Positions 11,937-23,278 of a stretch of 64,000 nucleotides of DNA are shown here, one piece after another. Under the pieces are notes generated by a model. It was not told the DNA's origin and searched no databases. It saw only the letters and a program-made list of their open reading frames with translations. How positions within the stretch are numbered: position 1 is the first letter of the stretch; each line of letters begins with the position of its first letter. A program made the translations under genes and the position numbers. This stretch comes from Pogostemon cablin (lineage: Eukaryota > Streptophyta > Magnoliopsida > Lamiales > Lamiaceae), in contig CM042987.1 in NCBI GenBank assembly GCA_023678885.1, forward strand, positions 25,940,927 to 26,004,926. Reading direction: 5' to 3'.

Positions 11937-13210
11937 TGTTGGATTGTATACTAAAAGTCTAGCTTTAGTATGAACAATGTCATAATAATATTTGAAATGA
12001 GAATCATTGATCAAATGATTGCGTCTTATAATTTATTTTATATGCATGATGCAATAGTCCATTTACTTTATACTGTAGATAATATGTTGTGCGACAACAC
12101 GCAGAAGATCATATTATCGGTTTCCTTATAAAGTATAAACAAATGCTCACAACTGAGATATACGGGGACTCTCTATCGGTATGGTTGTAGTGTGGTTTGG
12201 TATTAGCTTGTCTTGGCTATAGAATCACATTAGTGCACTTGTGTGTATTGAGCAGGACCGCCTGAGATCGTTCTTCTTATACTGACTATATATAGTAGAA
12301 CTTGATCTCTGTTATTATGGAAATTCGTGCTCTTAATCCCTATACAATAACCTCGACACGTAGGGCTGTATGTATTTCTTTGATTCATTAATGGGTGAGA
12401 TTTATATGTATTAAATCAACAAACTCGGTGAGTTGGGAAGTAGTGCTGTATCTATGGTGTGCTGTTGATTGTAGAAGGAATCCATGTTCGTCATAGGTTG
12501 ATGATGTCCCCTTGAGGAGCTCATAAGATTTATCATGTAAATCTTACAAGTGGATTAATTTTCGGCATGATAATAGGTTGAGTGGTACTACTCTCGGATG
12601 AGATATTAATTAATTTGAGTTGTCAGTAACTTAATTAATTAATGGGCATTGTATATCTTAAACATGGGGAGACTGTCGGGCTTATAATAAGAAGGAGCCC
12701 AGAACATAATTTTGGGATTGGACGGGTAGTGCAGTAATAATATTTTAGTGGACTATATTATTATTATTGGATTTAATTAAAAGCTTTGGGCTAAGCTTGG
12801 TTAATTAAATTCAATTGAGGCTCCGTCCAATTTCTCCTCCTGGTCCCTGCTGTAGCCCAGTATATAAGTGAACTCAACTTCCTGAAACCCTTAGATAATT
12901 CCTGCACCTCTTTTGGTGTAAGTTAAGGAAAGAAGCAGATTGAGAGATCCTGCAGACTGTTGCCCACACAACAGCCTCTTTTGGTGTAAGTTAAGGAAAG
13001 AAGCAGATTGAGAGATCCTGCAGACTGTTACCACACAACAACAGGATCACACTTGGGACATACAGTAGAAGATCAGAGGTAGTTCTCTACAGATCATCCT
13101 CTACACCAACCCAGAAGTACGGTAAACATTTAATTTTAATTGCTTCCGCTGTTATCGTTTATCTGAAATCCTAACGGATCACATTGAACCGCACGATCCA
13201 ATTGCCAACA
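11937..13210 (+). repeat. 5' LTR of inner copia
   Basis: A 1274-bp LTR with TG...CA ends. Near its 3' end a 67-68 bp unit (CCTCTTTTGGTGTAAG to CACACAACA) is present twice in tandem at about 12907-13040, as in the other LTR. A TATA-like TATATAAG lies at 12861. Confidence 0.92.
12861..12868 (+). promoter_or_regulatory. Predicted LTR TATA box, inner copia
   Basis: TATATAAG sits about 350 bases before the LTR end and just upstream of the 68-bp tandem repeat, the usual place for an LTR promoter. The counterpart in the 3' LTR is at 19963-19970. Prediction from motif and position only. Confidence 0.5.
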
Positions 13211-13212
13211 AT

Positions 13213-13223
13213 TGGTATCAGAG
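13213..13223 (+). other. Primer binding site, inner copia
   Basis: TGGTATCAGAG lies two bases after the LTR end. It is the standard copia PBS, complementary to the 3' end of initiator methionine tRNA, which primes minus-strand DNA synthesis. Confidence 0.9.
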
Positions 13224-13429
13224 AGTTGGTTTCGTGGTGAGACGTGAGACGTTGGTTAGGGTTATTGTGATTATATGATTATGTGAATGATCTAGATGTG
13301 ATCACAATTATTTTTGCTTCTCGTGTTTCTATTATCTAAATCATAGCATGAGATTAGGGTTTCATATGTGTTGATTAATCATATGTGCTTGGTTGATTAT
13401 TATGGCGTGCGATCATTGTTAATTGTACA

Positions 13430-14480
13430 CGCTGATTCTCACACACGATTGCCCATGAGCGATGGGTGACGGAGAACGCCACGCCGCTGGATCGTCGGAG
13501 GCCTGGCTACATATCACTCGCGGCAACGGCTGTTGATGGCGTGAATGATGGAGAAAGGCAGCGCTGGATAGGGAAACCTTGTCTTGTGGGCTATCGCGAT
13601 AAACGGCACAGGCACTGATAATCGATGGGAGGCATGTCGACTGACCGGCACTGAAAGTTGATGGCAAGAACCTGGAGCACGCCAACGATGGGGTTAAGGC
13701 GACTGTGACAGGAACTGGGTGGCGATCGAGACATTGGACCTGCAATACTGGTTTCAGACGAGTCGACTGGTGATTCCATCGAGTCTGAGGCCACTTCTGA
13801 GAAGGTTCTGAACGAGTCCTGACACTTCCAAGCGCGTCTTGTGGAGCTTCTGACTCACGACCGGCGATACTGCAAGACGGCGGGTTTGGTCTCGGCTGCT
13901 GAAATCAATCGCTAACGACGATGGGTAAAGCTGCGACTCCTAGCAGCAACATCCCTGATCAAGTCGATGGAGGTTTCCGGGTGGGTCCCCTAGTTATTCC
14001 AAGCGTGTCATCGTCTGCAGCATGGCGTGGCTGGTCGCTATCGAGCGCGCTAGTGGGAGCATGGCAGGTGGCTGGCGGTCTTTGGGCACGCTGGATCGAC
14101 GCACGGCGGTGGGCTGACGGCACTACCGCCGAGAGCAGCGGCACCTGTTCGTGGCGGTTGAAGGTGGCGCTGCGGATGCCTGGGCATGGTTGAAAGGCTG
14201 ATCGCTGTCGACACGATGGATCGTGAGATCGGCAAGGTGTTGTCGTGGCGTGCCGGCACTGCTGCAATGTCTGGGCTATCGAGGCGACTCCGGTTGGCTG
14301 ACGGGACGGCTGTCGGCAGCAGTGGGGCCATGGTGCGCCGGTAGGATCTGCTGGTGGCTACCGGTGAATGCTCCATTTTGTTCGTTGCAGCTGGAAGAAT
14401 CATGAAGCCACGGCGGCTGGAGTGAAATAGGGCAGCAGCAGATGGACAAGGAATGGGCTGCCCCTTTGGGCTTGGATTCA
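13430..14480. other. GC-rich segment inside the inner copia
   Basis: A roughly 1-kb block, far richer in GC than anything else in the window, occupies the place where leader and gag would be. Short frames exist on both strands (13921-14193 plus, 13959-14267 and 14050-14481 minus), none with a recognisable domain. Such blocks arise from captured host sequence or from a long structured leader. I cannot tell which. Confidence 0.45.
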
Positions 14481-15084
14481 AATTTGATTTTGGGTTGTGG
14501 GCTTAATTCCTTTAGTTTGCTGTTGGACCTTGTTTTTTAGTTGGGCCTGTTTGATATGTATGCATTAGGCCTTTGCTCCCTTTTACTTTTGATTTGGTTT
14601 TGGGCTATTGGGCCCAAATTTTATTAAAATGGTAATGGGCTGCTGGGCTATTTTTATTATTGCTGAATTTAATTAATTGTGGGATTGATGTTGGGCCAAG
14701 GTTAAATAATGGGCTAGACCTTAATGCATAAATTGGCAGGGTAAATGGGCTTAATTAATTTATTAATGGGCTGCTCATTTTATGCTATTGTTTTTTGGGT
14801 AGACTGGGCCTATTTAATTGATCCAATTTTTATGCAATTAATTAATGATATATAACTGATTTAATTGTTTTTACTTGACAATTAATTATTATATATGTAA
14901 GGCATGTTCTATGTGATTTAATTATTTAAATTGCTGTTAATAGAAGCATGCTAGGATGTATATTTTATTATTGAATATTATATGCATGTTAAAAACCCTC
15001 GGTAATTAAATAACTAAGTGGGAGAGGAGATTGGTAATTAATTCCCGCGGCCTCCATTATTGGTTTGTAAGTGATGTGAGTAAA

Positions 15085-15260
15085 CTTGCGCGTTGGCAAT
15101 AGAGCCTTCCTCCCTAACGGATGAGTTTATTCACGGATCACTGGTACATACTTCTTTAAATAATTATTATTTGTAATGTGTTGCATATGGACTTGCGCGT
15201 TGGCTATAGTGCCTTCCTCCCTAACGGATGAGCTTATATGCGGTTCACTGGTACAAACTT
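15085..15260 (+). repeat. Twofold tandem repeat in inner copia
   Basis: Two copies of about 70 bp (15086-15152 and 15191-15261) share ACTTGCGCGTTGGC, GCCTTCCTCCCTAACGGATG and TCACTGGTACA. No coding frame is visible, and the second copy retains most of the first by eye. Confidence 0.6.
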
Positions 15261-16123
15261 ATATAATTGATAGTTGTAGAAAGTTATCTGAGCGCGTGTG
15301 TACTTCTCCAACAGTAAGGCACATAAGCTTGGGCAGCGGACTTGGGATCAAATAATGGTGTACACTTAGATGTAAATAATTAGTATCCTCCCCAACGGAG
15401 TCACTGCTATTGTTTGCATGGCTAAAGAGGAACCGACTATTAATTATTTTGTCATAAAGTTAGGTTGACAAATGAAATTAATGGGTAAAACCTTCTCTTG
15501 TAAATGTTCGGGTTTGTAAACGTACACCCTAACGTGGCTTGCAGACTCACGGTGCTTGAGATGTCGGTGAATTTTATTTTATATTATTTTGAGGAAATCA
15601 ATATAAAAGGATAAAATTCGAATATTTGATCGGAATATTTATTCTCTGAATTTCGAATGGTTTTATTTCACTAATTGTTTACTAAAAGAAATAATATTTA
15701 CTTATCCAAATAAGTTGATTAGAAAAGGATCTTGATTTTGAAAATTACTGCTTAAGAAAATAAAAATGTGTTCTCACATAGGACGTCTCATGATGTCTGT
15801 TAATATCTCTAGTGAAGAGATGAGAGGTTCATAGAAATATGATGGTCTCATGTAACTCTTCGGATACTCGAGTAATTAAAAGGCAGAAGATCATGATTGA
15901 ATTGATGAATGAATTGGAAATACATGGAATAGAAGTTGAAGGGGAAACCTAAGTCAATTTTAATTTTCATAATTGCCTAGATGTTTTGAGTAAGTTCCAC
16001 CTGAATTACAAGAGGATGTATATGGTGGGAAACTTATGACAAAACATGTGGAATAGGAAAGCCAATTTCATCATAATGTGAACAAGTTTAATATCTTATT
16101 CACTAGTTGTTTAAACATGATTA

Positions 16124-18970
16124 GTGATGGCATCTACTGACACGAAGTATGTAGATACTGGAATCACTAAATGTTTATCACTGAGTAAGGATAAGATTGT
16201 TAATAACATGGGTAAAACTACAAAGATAGTGGCTATTGCAGTGGGAGTTGTTTATTTATCTCATGATAAGAATAAACGATTGATTATGAGAAATTGTCTT
16301 TACGTACGTTTCATGGAAAGAATTTAATTTCGGTTTCTATGCATTAACGAATGGATACTTCATTTCATTTACATGACATGATCATAGTAATGAGGAATGA
16401 GGCTATAATCCATTAAAGTACGTTGGTGAATAAAAAGTATACTCTTGAATCATGTACATCCCACAGATGCAATAAATAGTAATTAAATAATGCATCTTCT
16501 AATATTAGTAAGAGAAAGGAACCTTCGAAAATGAACTAAACATACATTTGGGGTCTATGACTAATTCATTTTACTTCAGTAGGATTCAAAAGTTGATAGC
16601 CGATAGACCGTAAGGTTTATCTGAAGTGGAAACTATCGGACTTGCGAGTCTTGCTTGGAAGTAAAAATGATTAACCGCCTTTTCAAGGCTGTGGGGTGTA
16701 GAGCCAAAGAAATATATGTTGGAATTAGTTCATTCTGATTCAAGCGAACCTAACAATATCCAGGCGAGAGGTGGTTATGAATATTCAAAGATTATTCTGG
16801 AAATCGATATATTTATTTGATGCACTGCATGTCTAAGTTCTTGGATTAATTCAAGAATTGTAAGGCTGGTACAGTGAAGCGTCATGGAAAATATATCACA
16901 TCATTACGATTCAATCGTGATGATGAAAACTCTTAGGATAGTTAGGAACTAATAATCAGAAGTTGAGATTAAATCTCAAGTTGACTACACCGGGCATGCC
17001 CCAAATGAATGGTGTGGTGGGTAGAAGGTATAAGGCTCTTATGGTTATGATTAGATAGATGATGAATTATTTGGAATAATTAAATTCATTTTATGGATAT
17101 GCCCTAGATGCAGTAATTCGTGAAACGTTTGTCTGTATATGGGATATCCTAGAAAAATGGAGGGTGATTTATTTAGTCCAAAAGATCGAAGGGTAATTGT
17201 TAACACAATAACTAGATTTTTGGAAAAGGACTATATAATAAATCACAAACCCTGTATAAGTTGTTCTAAAGGAAGTGAGAGGAAAACACAAAGTTAAAGT
17301 ACCAAGTGTACAAGAGGATATACCACAAGGTAAACTGCAACGCCTGTCACGTCTGATACACAAATACATGTAATGCCTTGTCGTAGTGGGAGGGTTGTTC
17401 AACTACCCGTTAGATATATGTTTTGGGAGAGTCGTGAGACTTGGTCCCTAGTAAACATGGTATTGTCCCACGAATACGACGTAGCACTACAAGATTAAAA
17501 TGCGGAATCTTAGTAAGTTGCAATGTATGTTGAAATAGAATCTACGGATTCTAAATTAAGTCTGGAGCTTGAAGGATCACTAAAATGGTGTAAAAGCCAT
17601 TGCAAGTGGTCAAGGGAAATAAAAGAGGATCATACGGAAAGGTGAAAATCTTGGAAGCAAAGCTTGTTGCGAAAAGATGTACTCAGAAAGAAATGGTTCG
17701 ATTATGAGGAAACATGTTCGCTGGTAGCTATGCTTATGTTGATCCGGATTCTTTTATTTATTGCTGCTCATATTGAATTATGAGGAACATCAAATAGATG
17801 TCAAGACAGCTTTCCTGATTGGAAGTCTTGAGGAAAACATCTATGTGAAGCAACCAGAGTAATTCATTGCAAATAACCAATAGCATTTTGATAGTAAGCT
17901 TAAAATTGTTCAGCGATGGACTAAAGCAAGCTTTAAGATAGTGAATCATCTGTTTTGATTAGGTAATCCAGTGGCATGGATTTAAATCAATGAGCGGATG
18001 AGTCTTGTGTGTTGTAAAGAGTGACAGAAACGTGGTGGTATTTCTTATACTATACGTAGATAGTATCTTGCTCATTGGAGACAATGAAAGAGTATTATCG
18101 GGCGTATGGGTACGGTTAATAAAGCGGTAGAGATGAAGGACTTAAGAAAGGCAAAATATATCCTTTTGATCACGGTAATACGGATCACAAGAAATGATGT
18201 TATGCTTATCTCAAGTTTCATAAAATGATACAGTCCATACTCATTTAGCATGTGAGCTTAATCTAAGTGAATGTATCTTTGAGACACAAGAAGAAGATAA
18301 AGAGGATGAAAGCGGTTCCTTATACTTCGGCGAATAAGGAAACTTAATCTAAGTAATGCTATGAACGAAGTTGGATATCTGTTTTACTGGATGCATGAAC
18401 AGTGGGTATCAACGTAACCCGGAACAAGAATGATGAACTGTGGTAAGACATTTATAAAGTGCTTGAGAAGGACTGGAAATTATATGTGTACTTACTGGAC
18501 AGATTCACTGCTTCTTGTGGATTACGTAGATTCAGATTTTTTAATCAGATTGGACGGTAGTAAATTCTCCTCAAAGGTTATGTGTTTAATCTTAAGAAGT
18601 AGAGTCATAATGTGGAGGAGTGTTATATAGAAATATATTTCAGACTCCAGACTCTATATTGGAAAGATGATGAATTGGAGCCTATGAGGCAGCCAAAGTA
18701 TCTATATGACTCTAGAGACTTCAAGATGGACTTTGAAGTGTTTCTAAGTTTACCCAAGGTAATCACAATTTACATTGATGATGTTGGTGCAGTTACAAAC
18801 TTGAAGAAATCACGAGTCCATAAGGCAATTAAAACATGGAGCGCGAGTACTACCTGTTACGAGAAATCGTATGATGAGGGGAAGGTTGTTGTTGCCTAGA
18901 TTACATTGGATGATGACCTAGTAAATCCATTTACAAGGACCTTAAGGCGAGAGCTTTTAATGGTCGTGTA
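16124..18970 (+). pseudogene. Inner copia pol remnants (protease, integrase, RT, RNase H)
   Basis: Fragments appear in copia order. 16124-16327 is protease-like with YVDTGITK and NCLYVRF. 16720-17130 is integrase with LVHSD, QARGGYEY and TPGH/MPQMNGVV-type sequence. 17640-18100 is RT with LEAKLVAKRCTQKE, QIDVKTAFL-type sequence and a YVDS box where YVDD is expected. 18480-18970 is RNase H with WTDSLLLVDYVDSDF and a terminal DLVNPFTRTL. Every fragment is in a different frame or crossed by stops, so no enzyme could be made from this copy. Confidence 0.75.
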
Positions 18971-19021
18971 GTGGGAGTAGGAATCAGATGTATGGCAGAA
19001 GACATGACAGCATAGTCTTTT

Positions 19022-19037
19022 AGTATAAGTGGGAGAT
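19022..19037 (+). other. Polypurine tract, inner copia
   Basis: AAGTGGGAGAT lies directly before the 3' LTR start, as expected of the plus-strand primer. Its intactness fits the view that cis-acting sites are conserved while pol decayed. Confidence 0.8.
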
Positions 19038-20313
19038 TGTTGGATTGCATACTAAAAGTCTAGCTTTAGTATGAACAATGTCATAACAATATTTGAAATG
19101 AGAATCATTGATCGAATGATTGCGTCTTATAATTTATTTTATATGCATGATGCAATAGTCCATTTACTTTATACTGTAGATAATATGTTGTGCGACAACA
19201 CGCAGAAGATCATATTATCAGTTTTCTTATAAAGTATAAACAGATGCTCACAACTGAGATAGACGGAGACTCTCTATCGGTATGGTTGTAGTGTGGTTTG
19301 GTATTAGCTTGTCTTGGCTATAGAATCACATTAGTGCACTTGTGTGTATTGAGCAGGACCGCCTGAGATCGTTCTTCTTATACTGACTATATATAGTAGA
19401 ACTTGATCTCTGTTATTATGGAAATTCGTACTCTTAATCCCTATACAATAACCTCGACACATAGGGCAGTATGTATTTCTTTGATTCATTAATGGGTGAG
19501 ATTTATATGTATTAAATCAACAAACTCGGTGAGTTGGGAAGTAGTGCTGTATCTATGGTGTGCTGTTGATTGTAGAAGGAATCCATATCCGTCATAGGTT
19601 GATGATGTCCCCTTGAGGAGTTCATAAGGTTTATCATGTAAATCTTGCAAGTGGATTAATTTCCGGCATGATAATAAGGTTGAGTGGTACTACTCTCGGA
19701 TGAGATATTAATTAATTTGAGTTGTCAGTAACTTAATTAATTAATGGGCATTGTATATCTTAAACATGGGGAGACTGTCGGGCTTATAATAAGAAGGAGC
19801 CCAGAACATAATTTTGGGATTGGACGGGTAGTGCAGTAATAATATTTTAGTGGACTATATTATTATTATTTGATTTAATTAAAAGCTTTGGGCTAAGCTT
19901 GGTTAATTAAATTCAATTGAGGCCCAGTCCAATTTCTCCTCCTGGTCCCTGCTGTAGCCCAGTATATAAGTGAACTCAACTTCCTGGAACCCTTAGATAA
20001 TTCCTGCGCCTCTTTTGGTGTAAGTTAGGGAAAGAAGCAGATTGAGAGATCCTGCAGACTGTTGCCCACACAACAGCCTCTTTTGGTATAAGTTAGGGAA
20101 AGAAGCAGATTGAGAGATCCTGCAGACTGTTGTCCACACAACAGCAGGATCACAGTTGGGACATACAGTAGAAGATCATAGGTAGTTCTCTACAGATCAT
20201 CCTCTACACCAACCCAGAAGTACGGTAAATGTTTAATTTTAATTGCTTCCGCTGTTATCGTTTATCTGAAATCCTAACGGATCACGTTGAACCGCACGAT
20301 CCAATTGCCAACA
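19038..20313 (+). repeat. 3' LTR of inner copia
   Basis: 1276 bp, about 97 percent identical to 11937-13210 by eye. It includes the duplicated 68-bp unit and ends GCCAACA immediately before the GTGAC duplication. Confidence 0.92.
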
Positions 20314-20318
20314 GTGAC

Positions 20319-21065
20319 CTGGTTCATGACAATAGTAATACTTCTTCCCAGTTGACTGTCCTGTTGCATTCTTCTTTTGATCAGCATTGCCTCCCTTGTT
20401 CCCTTTCTTGTTTTGGTTTCCTTTCTTTGCAAAGAGTCCTTCTACACCTGATTTTTCGTTATTGTATGCTCCCTCCTCTAGATCTTTTGATCTTAGTGCT
20501 TTCAGTACATCTTCTAACAGTACAACATCCTTTCCTCTATAGAGAAGAGCATCCTTGAAATGCTTTTGTGATCTAGGCAATGCAGATAACAACATGATGA
20601 TCTTATCCTCACTTATTAACTTGAAATCTACACTTTTAAGATCATCTGTGATCTTGCATAACTCATCAGCTTGTTCCATCAGAGGCTTTTCATCAGTTAT
20701 CTTGAATGCATGAAGTCTTTGCCTCAAATGCATTTATTTGCAGATGTTTTAACCATAAACAAAGCTTCCAGTTTATTCCATACACCAACAGCAGTTGTTT
20801 CCTTTGATACTTCTCTAAGTATTTTATCACTTAGGCACAAGATTATAGTTGAATAAGCCTTTTGAAGTACCTGTTCATCTACAGGACCTCTTACACCACC
20901 TGTTGCAGCCTGAGGATATCTGAGTATTTCAATCTTCAATGGTAGATGTGGCTTCAATGCATCCATTAAACCTTGCTGCATAAGAACAGTTTTCATCTTC
21001 AACTTCCACAGGTTGTAATCTGATTTCTCTGTGAGTTTTTCAACATAAAATCTTGTGGTGTTCAT
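20319..21065 (-). pseudogene. Outer copia gag, N-terminal and central part
   Basis: The start codon at 21065 (MNTTRFYVEKLTEKSDYNLW) lies just inside the 5' LTR and PBS. The UBN2/gag core continues through LEALFMVKT, shifts frame near 20730 and resumes with LRQRLHAFKITDEKPLMEQA and SALPRSQKHF to a zinc knuckle (YYYCHEPGH). The knuckle is cut by the inner element at 20313; its continuation is at 11931. The first knuckle Cys has become Tyr. Gag would form the virus-like particle of the element. Confidence 0.85.
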
Positions 21066-21109
21066 CTTGAATGCTTGCTGTATGTTTGTTTCTCACAGAT
21101 GGTGCCAAT

Positions 21110-21689
21110 TGACGTGATAATGCACTCAATAATCTCACAAAACACTCAAGAACAAACACATGAAATAATAAACTTGAAAGAAATTGAAAGCTTGCACAAA
21201 GATGTATATTGGTTCGGTTATGAATAACCTACATCCACTTTGGGGAGAAGAAATTTTATTATCATTCAACGCTTACAATCAAGAAAGGATTGATCTCAAT
21301 CTGATGCAATACACATAAAAACGCATCACTCATACTGTCAATTCTCAATGCGAACAACTTATGTGATCAGCCTACTTCGAGCCCTTATATATACCTACCC
21401 TCTAACCTATTGATCCGGTTGAACCTCCACTAGATAGTCCTTACTTAGTAGTTGAGATGCAGTCATATAGCTGGTTCTAGGTAGCTTGATTAACCGCCCA
21501 ACAACTGCTCCAAAGTTGGCTGCTCACCCTTGATCTAGTTTGACAGTTTTGACAGTTGGAGTTGTTTGAGCTGTTGTAACAGCTCCAACTTGTTTCCAGC
21601 TTCCGTGCAGCATGTTATGATCATTCTTAAGCCTCCAATAAACATAATTCACATGTAGTCAACCCTCATGCATGCATCTATTGTCATCA
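21110..21689 (-). repeat. 5' LTR of outer copia
   Basis: 580 bp with TGACG...TCATCA ends, followed by the ACTTA duplication. On the minus strand a TATATAAG box (21384-21391) is the likely promoter. Confidence 0.9.
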
Positions 21690-21853
21690 ACTTATTTTGA
21701 CTATGGACGTCATTTTTTAGTTTTATTTATTCTTTTAAAAAATCAAATGTAAAGGGTGTAGTTTGAAGAGAAGACCATTTTCATAATAATCACGTATAGA
21801 TTATTTTGAAAGCATACTTATTATGTAAGTTAGATATGCTTTTTTTATAGTTA

Positions 21854-21884
21854 ACTAGTGTTTACCCGGCCGCGCGTTGCACGG
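21854..21884 (-). other. Helitron 3' end: hairpin and CTAGT
   Basis: On the minus strand, CCGTGC-AAC-GCGCGG forms a 6-bp stem (one T-G wobble) and ends 11 bases before CTAGT. This spacing is diagnostic of Helitron termini. Confidence 0.8.
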
Positions 21885-22124
21885 ACAGGAAAATTTCTGA
21901 AATATTTTTATATATATAATTTTCTTTTTCTTATAATCTTAGAAGATTAATAGAATTTCCTTAAAATGCTAGGAGTATTTTTTTTAATACTCGGCCGTGT
22001 TTTTTTTTGTATGTTGTAATTTTTTTAGAATTATTCAACGTATGTTTCTTTTTATTATGTTGCACGGGCAAGAATTTGTTAAACTTTTTTTTATCTAAAC
22101 TTGGACCGTGCTTGATTTGTGTAA

Positions 22125-22740
22125 GGATGACAACGGGTAGGGTTCCCACTTATTTTAGGGTAGCCGTACTCATATCGATTAAAAAATAACAACCCATACT
22201 CGTTCTATTTAAAAATTTTATTCTGGTCCTCGTACCCGTTTAATATTAATTTATTTTATATATATTTATATTTTTTATTGTTTAAATAAATACATTATTA
22301 TTTATTTAAAAAAATATTATTATTAATTTAAAAGATACATTATTATTAATTTAATTAAAAATTAAAAATTATATAAATTCTATTAATTTGAATAAATATT
22401 TAATAAATATGATTAAATAAAACTTATAACTATTAATTAAGTATATAAAATATCTCATAATATATAAATTACAATATAATATATGCGTACCTTCTCAAAT
22501 TCTAATGAGATTTTTTACAATTATCCGCATTCGTCCCAAATCCATTTACAACTACACATATCCTTCCCGTTAGGGTATCCGAACATACTTAAAATCAATA
22601 TTGTTTTTAGGGATATCCATAACCCGTATTCTTTTGAATGCCAAATACTCATGCCCGTATGCCCTGTTTAAAAAATTCATTATAAAATTTATACTCATTT
22701 CAAACTTTTTTTTTTGTCAATATCCACCGTTATCCATACA
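22125..22740. repeat. Repeat with ACCCGT-type phrases
   Basis: AT-rich block with recurrent ACGGGTAGGG, TACCCGTTTAA, CCCGTAT and CCCGTATGCCC phrases near its two ends. This pattern is frequent in plant non-autonomous hAT-like repeats. No target duplication was found, so the class is a guess. Confidence 0.25.
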
Positions 22741-22793
22741 TGTTTAATACTAATTAATTATCTTACCTATATTTATACTTTTTAGTGTTTAAA

Positions 22794-22795
<2 letters not shown>

Positions 22796-22859
<64 letters not shown>
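22796..22859. repeat. (AT)n microsatellite
   Basis: About 31-32 uninterrupted AT units. Confidence 0.95.
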
Positions 22860-22861
<2 letters not shown>

Positions 22862-22984
22862 CTGAACATAAAATAAATATCAGTAGGGAAGTTCATTGAT
22901 GACTCTTCATGATTTAAATTAGTATGTATTGATATTATCTCATAATATAAATAACTAAATTTACTATACTTTAAAAAAAAATTG

Positions 22985-23270
22985 TACCCTAAACCTTAGA
23001 AGTAAATATACCCTAAACCACAAAAGTGAAATTATAATTATACCATAAACCTTAAATCATAGAGTGAAATATACCCTAACCCAGGTAAAAATTATAATTA
23101 TACCCTAAACCGTAACCTTAAGGATGAAATATGCCCTAAATCATAATGATAAATACAATTACACCTAAAACCTAGGAGTGTAATATACCTTAAATCACAA
23201 AGATGAATTTACAATTATACCCTAAACCCTAAACCTTATGGGTGAATATACCCTAAACAACAAGAGTGAA
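22985..23270. repeat. Five diverged ~60-bp units with telomere-like CCCTAAA
   Basis: Five units of 56-63 bp each contain two ACCCTAAACC-like motifs separated by GARTGAAATAT-type sequence and a closing AATTATAATTATA. CCCTAAACCCTAAACC appears in the last unit. The long period and the spacer between motifs distinguish this from a simple interstitial telomere. Confidence 0.65.
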
Positions 23271-23278
23271 AAATTAAT

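Larger units (their letters stand above)
11937..20313 (+). mobile_element. Ty1/copia-type element (inner copy), nested and coding-defective
   Basis: Inserted into the gag of the outer copia with a perfect 5-bp duplication GTGAC (11932-11936 and 20314-20318). LTRs 11937-13210 and 19038-20313 start TGTTGGATTG and end GCCAACA. The PBS at 13213-13223 (TGGTATCAGAG) is complementary to initiator-Met tRNA, and the PPT is a purine run ending at 19037. The order of recognisable pol scraps (protease, integrase, RT, RNase H) is copia-like and plus-strand, but no long frame survives. The LTRs differ at about 30-40 positions by eye (roughly 3 percent), far less than the decay of the coding region. The region 13430-14480 is unusually GC-rich. 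Confidence 0.92.
8058..21689 (-). mobile_element. Ty1/copia LTR retrotransposon (outer copy), split by another copia
   Basis: The LTRs at 8058-8635 and 21110-21689 (578 and 580 bp) are flanked by the same 5-bp duplication ACTTA (8053-8057 and 21690-21694), so both ends belong to one insertion. The element is on the minus strand: gag lies near the right LTR and RNase H near the left. A purine-rich tract (AAGGTGGAGAT on the minus strand, just inside 8635) serves as PPT. A PBS-like TGGCACCATCTG follows the right LTR. Domain order on the minus strand is gag, protease, integrase, RT, RNase H, as in copia. All frames carry stops or shifts. An 8.4-kb second copia (11937-20313) interrupts gag. Without it the element is about 5.25 kb. 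Confidence 0.92.

Noticed and set aside
13921..14481. Overlapping 90-143 codon frames on both strands
   Set aside because: They lie in a GC-rich block where stop codons are rare by composition. No domain, no start context, and frames are open on both strands.
22985..23270. True interstitial telomere
   Set aside because: CCCTAAA motifs are separated by long spacers and diverged; only one short run has two adjacent units.
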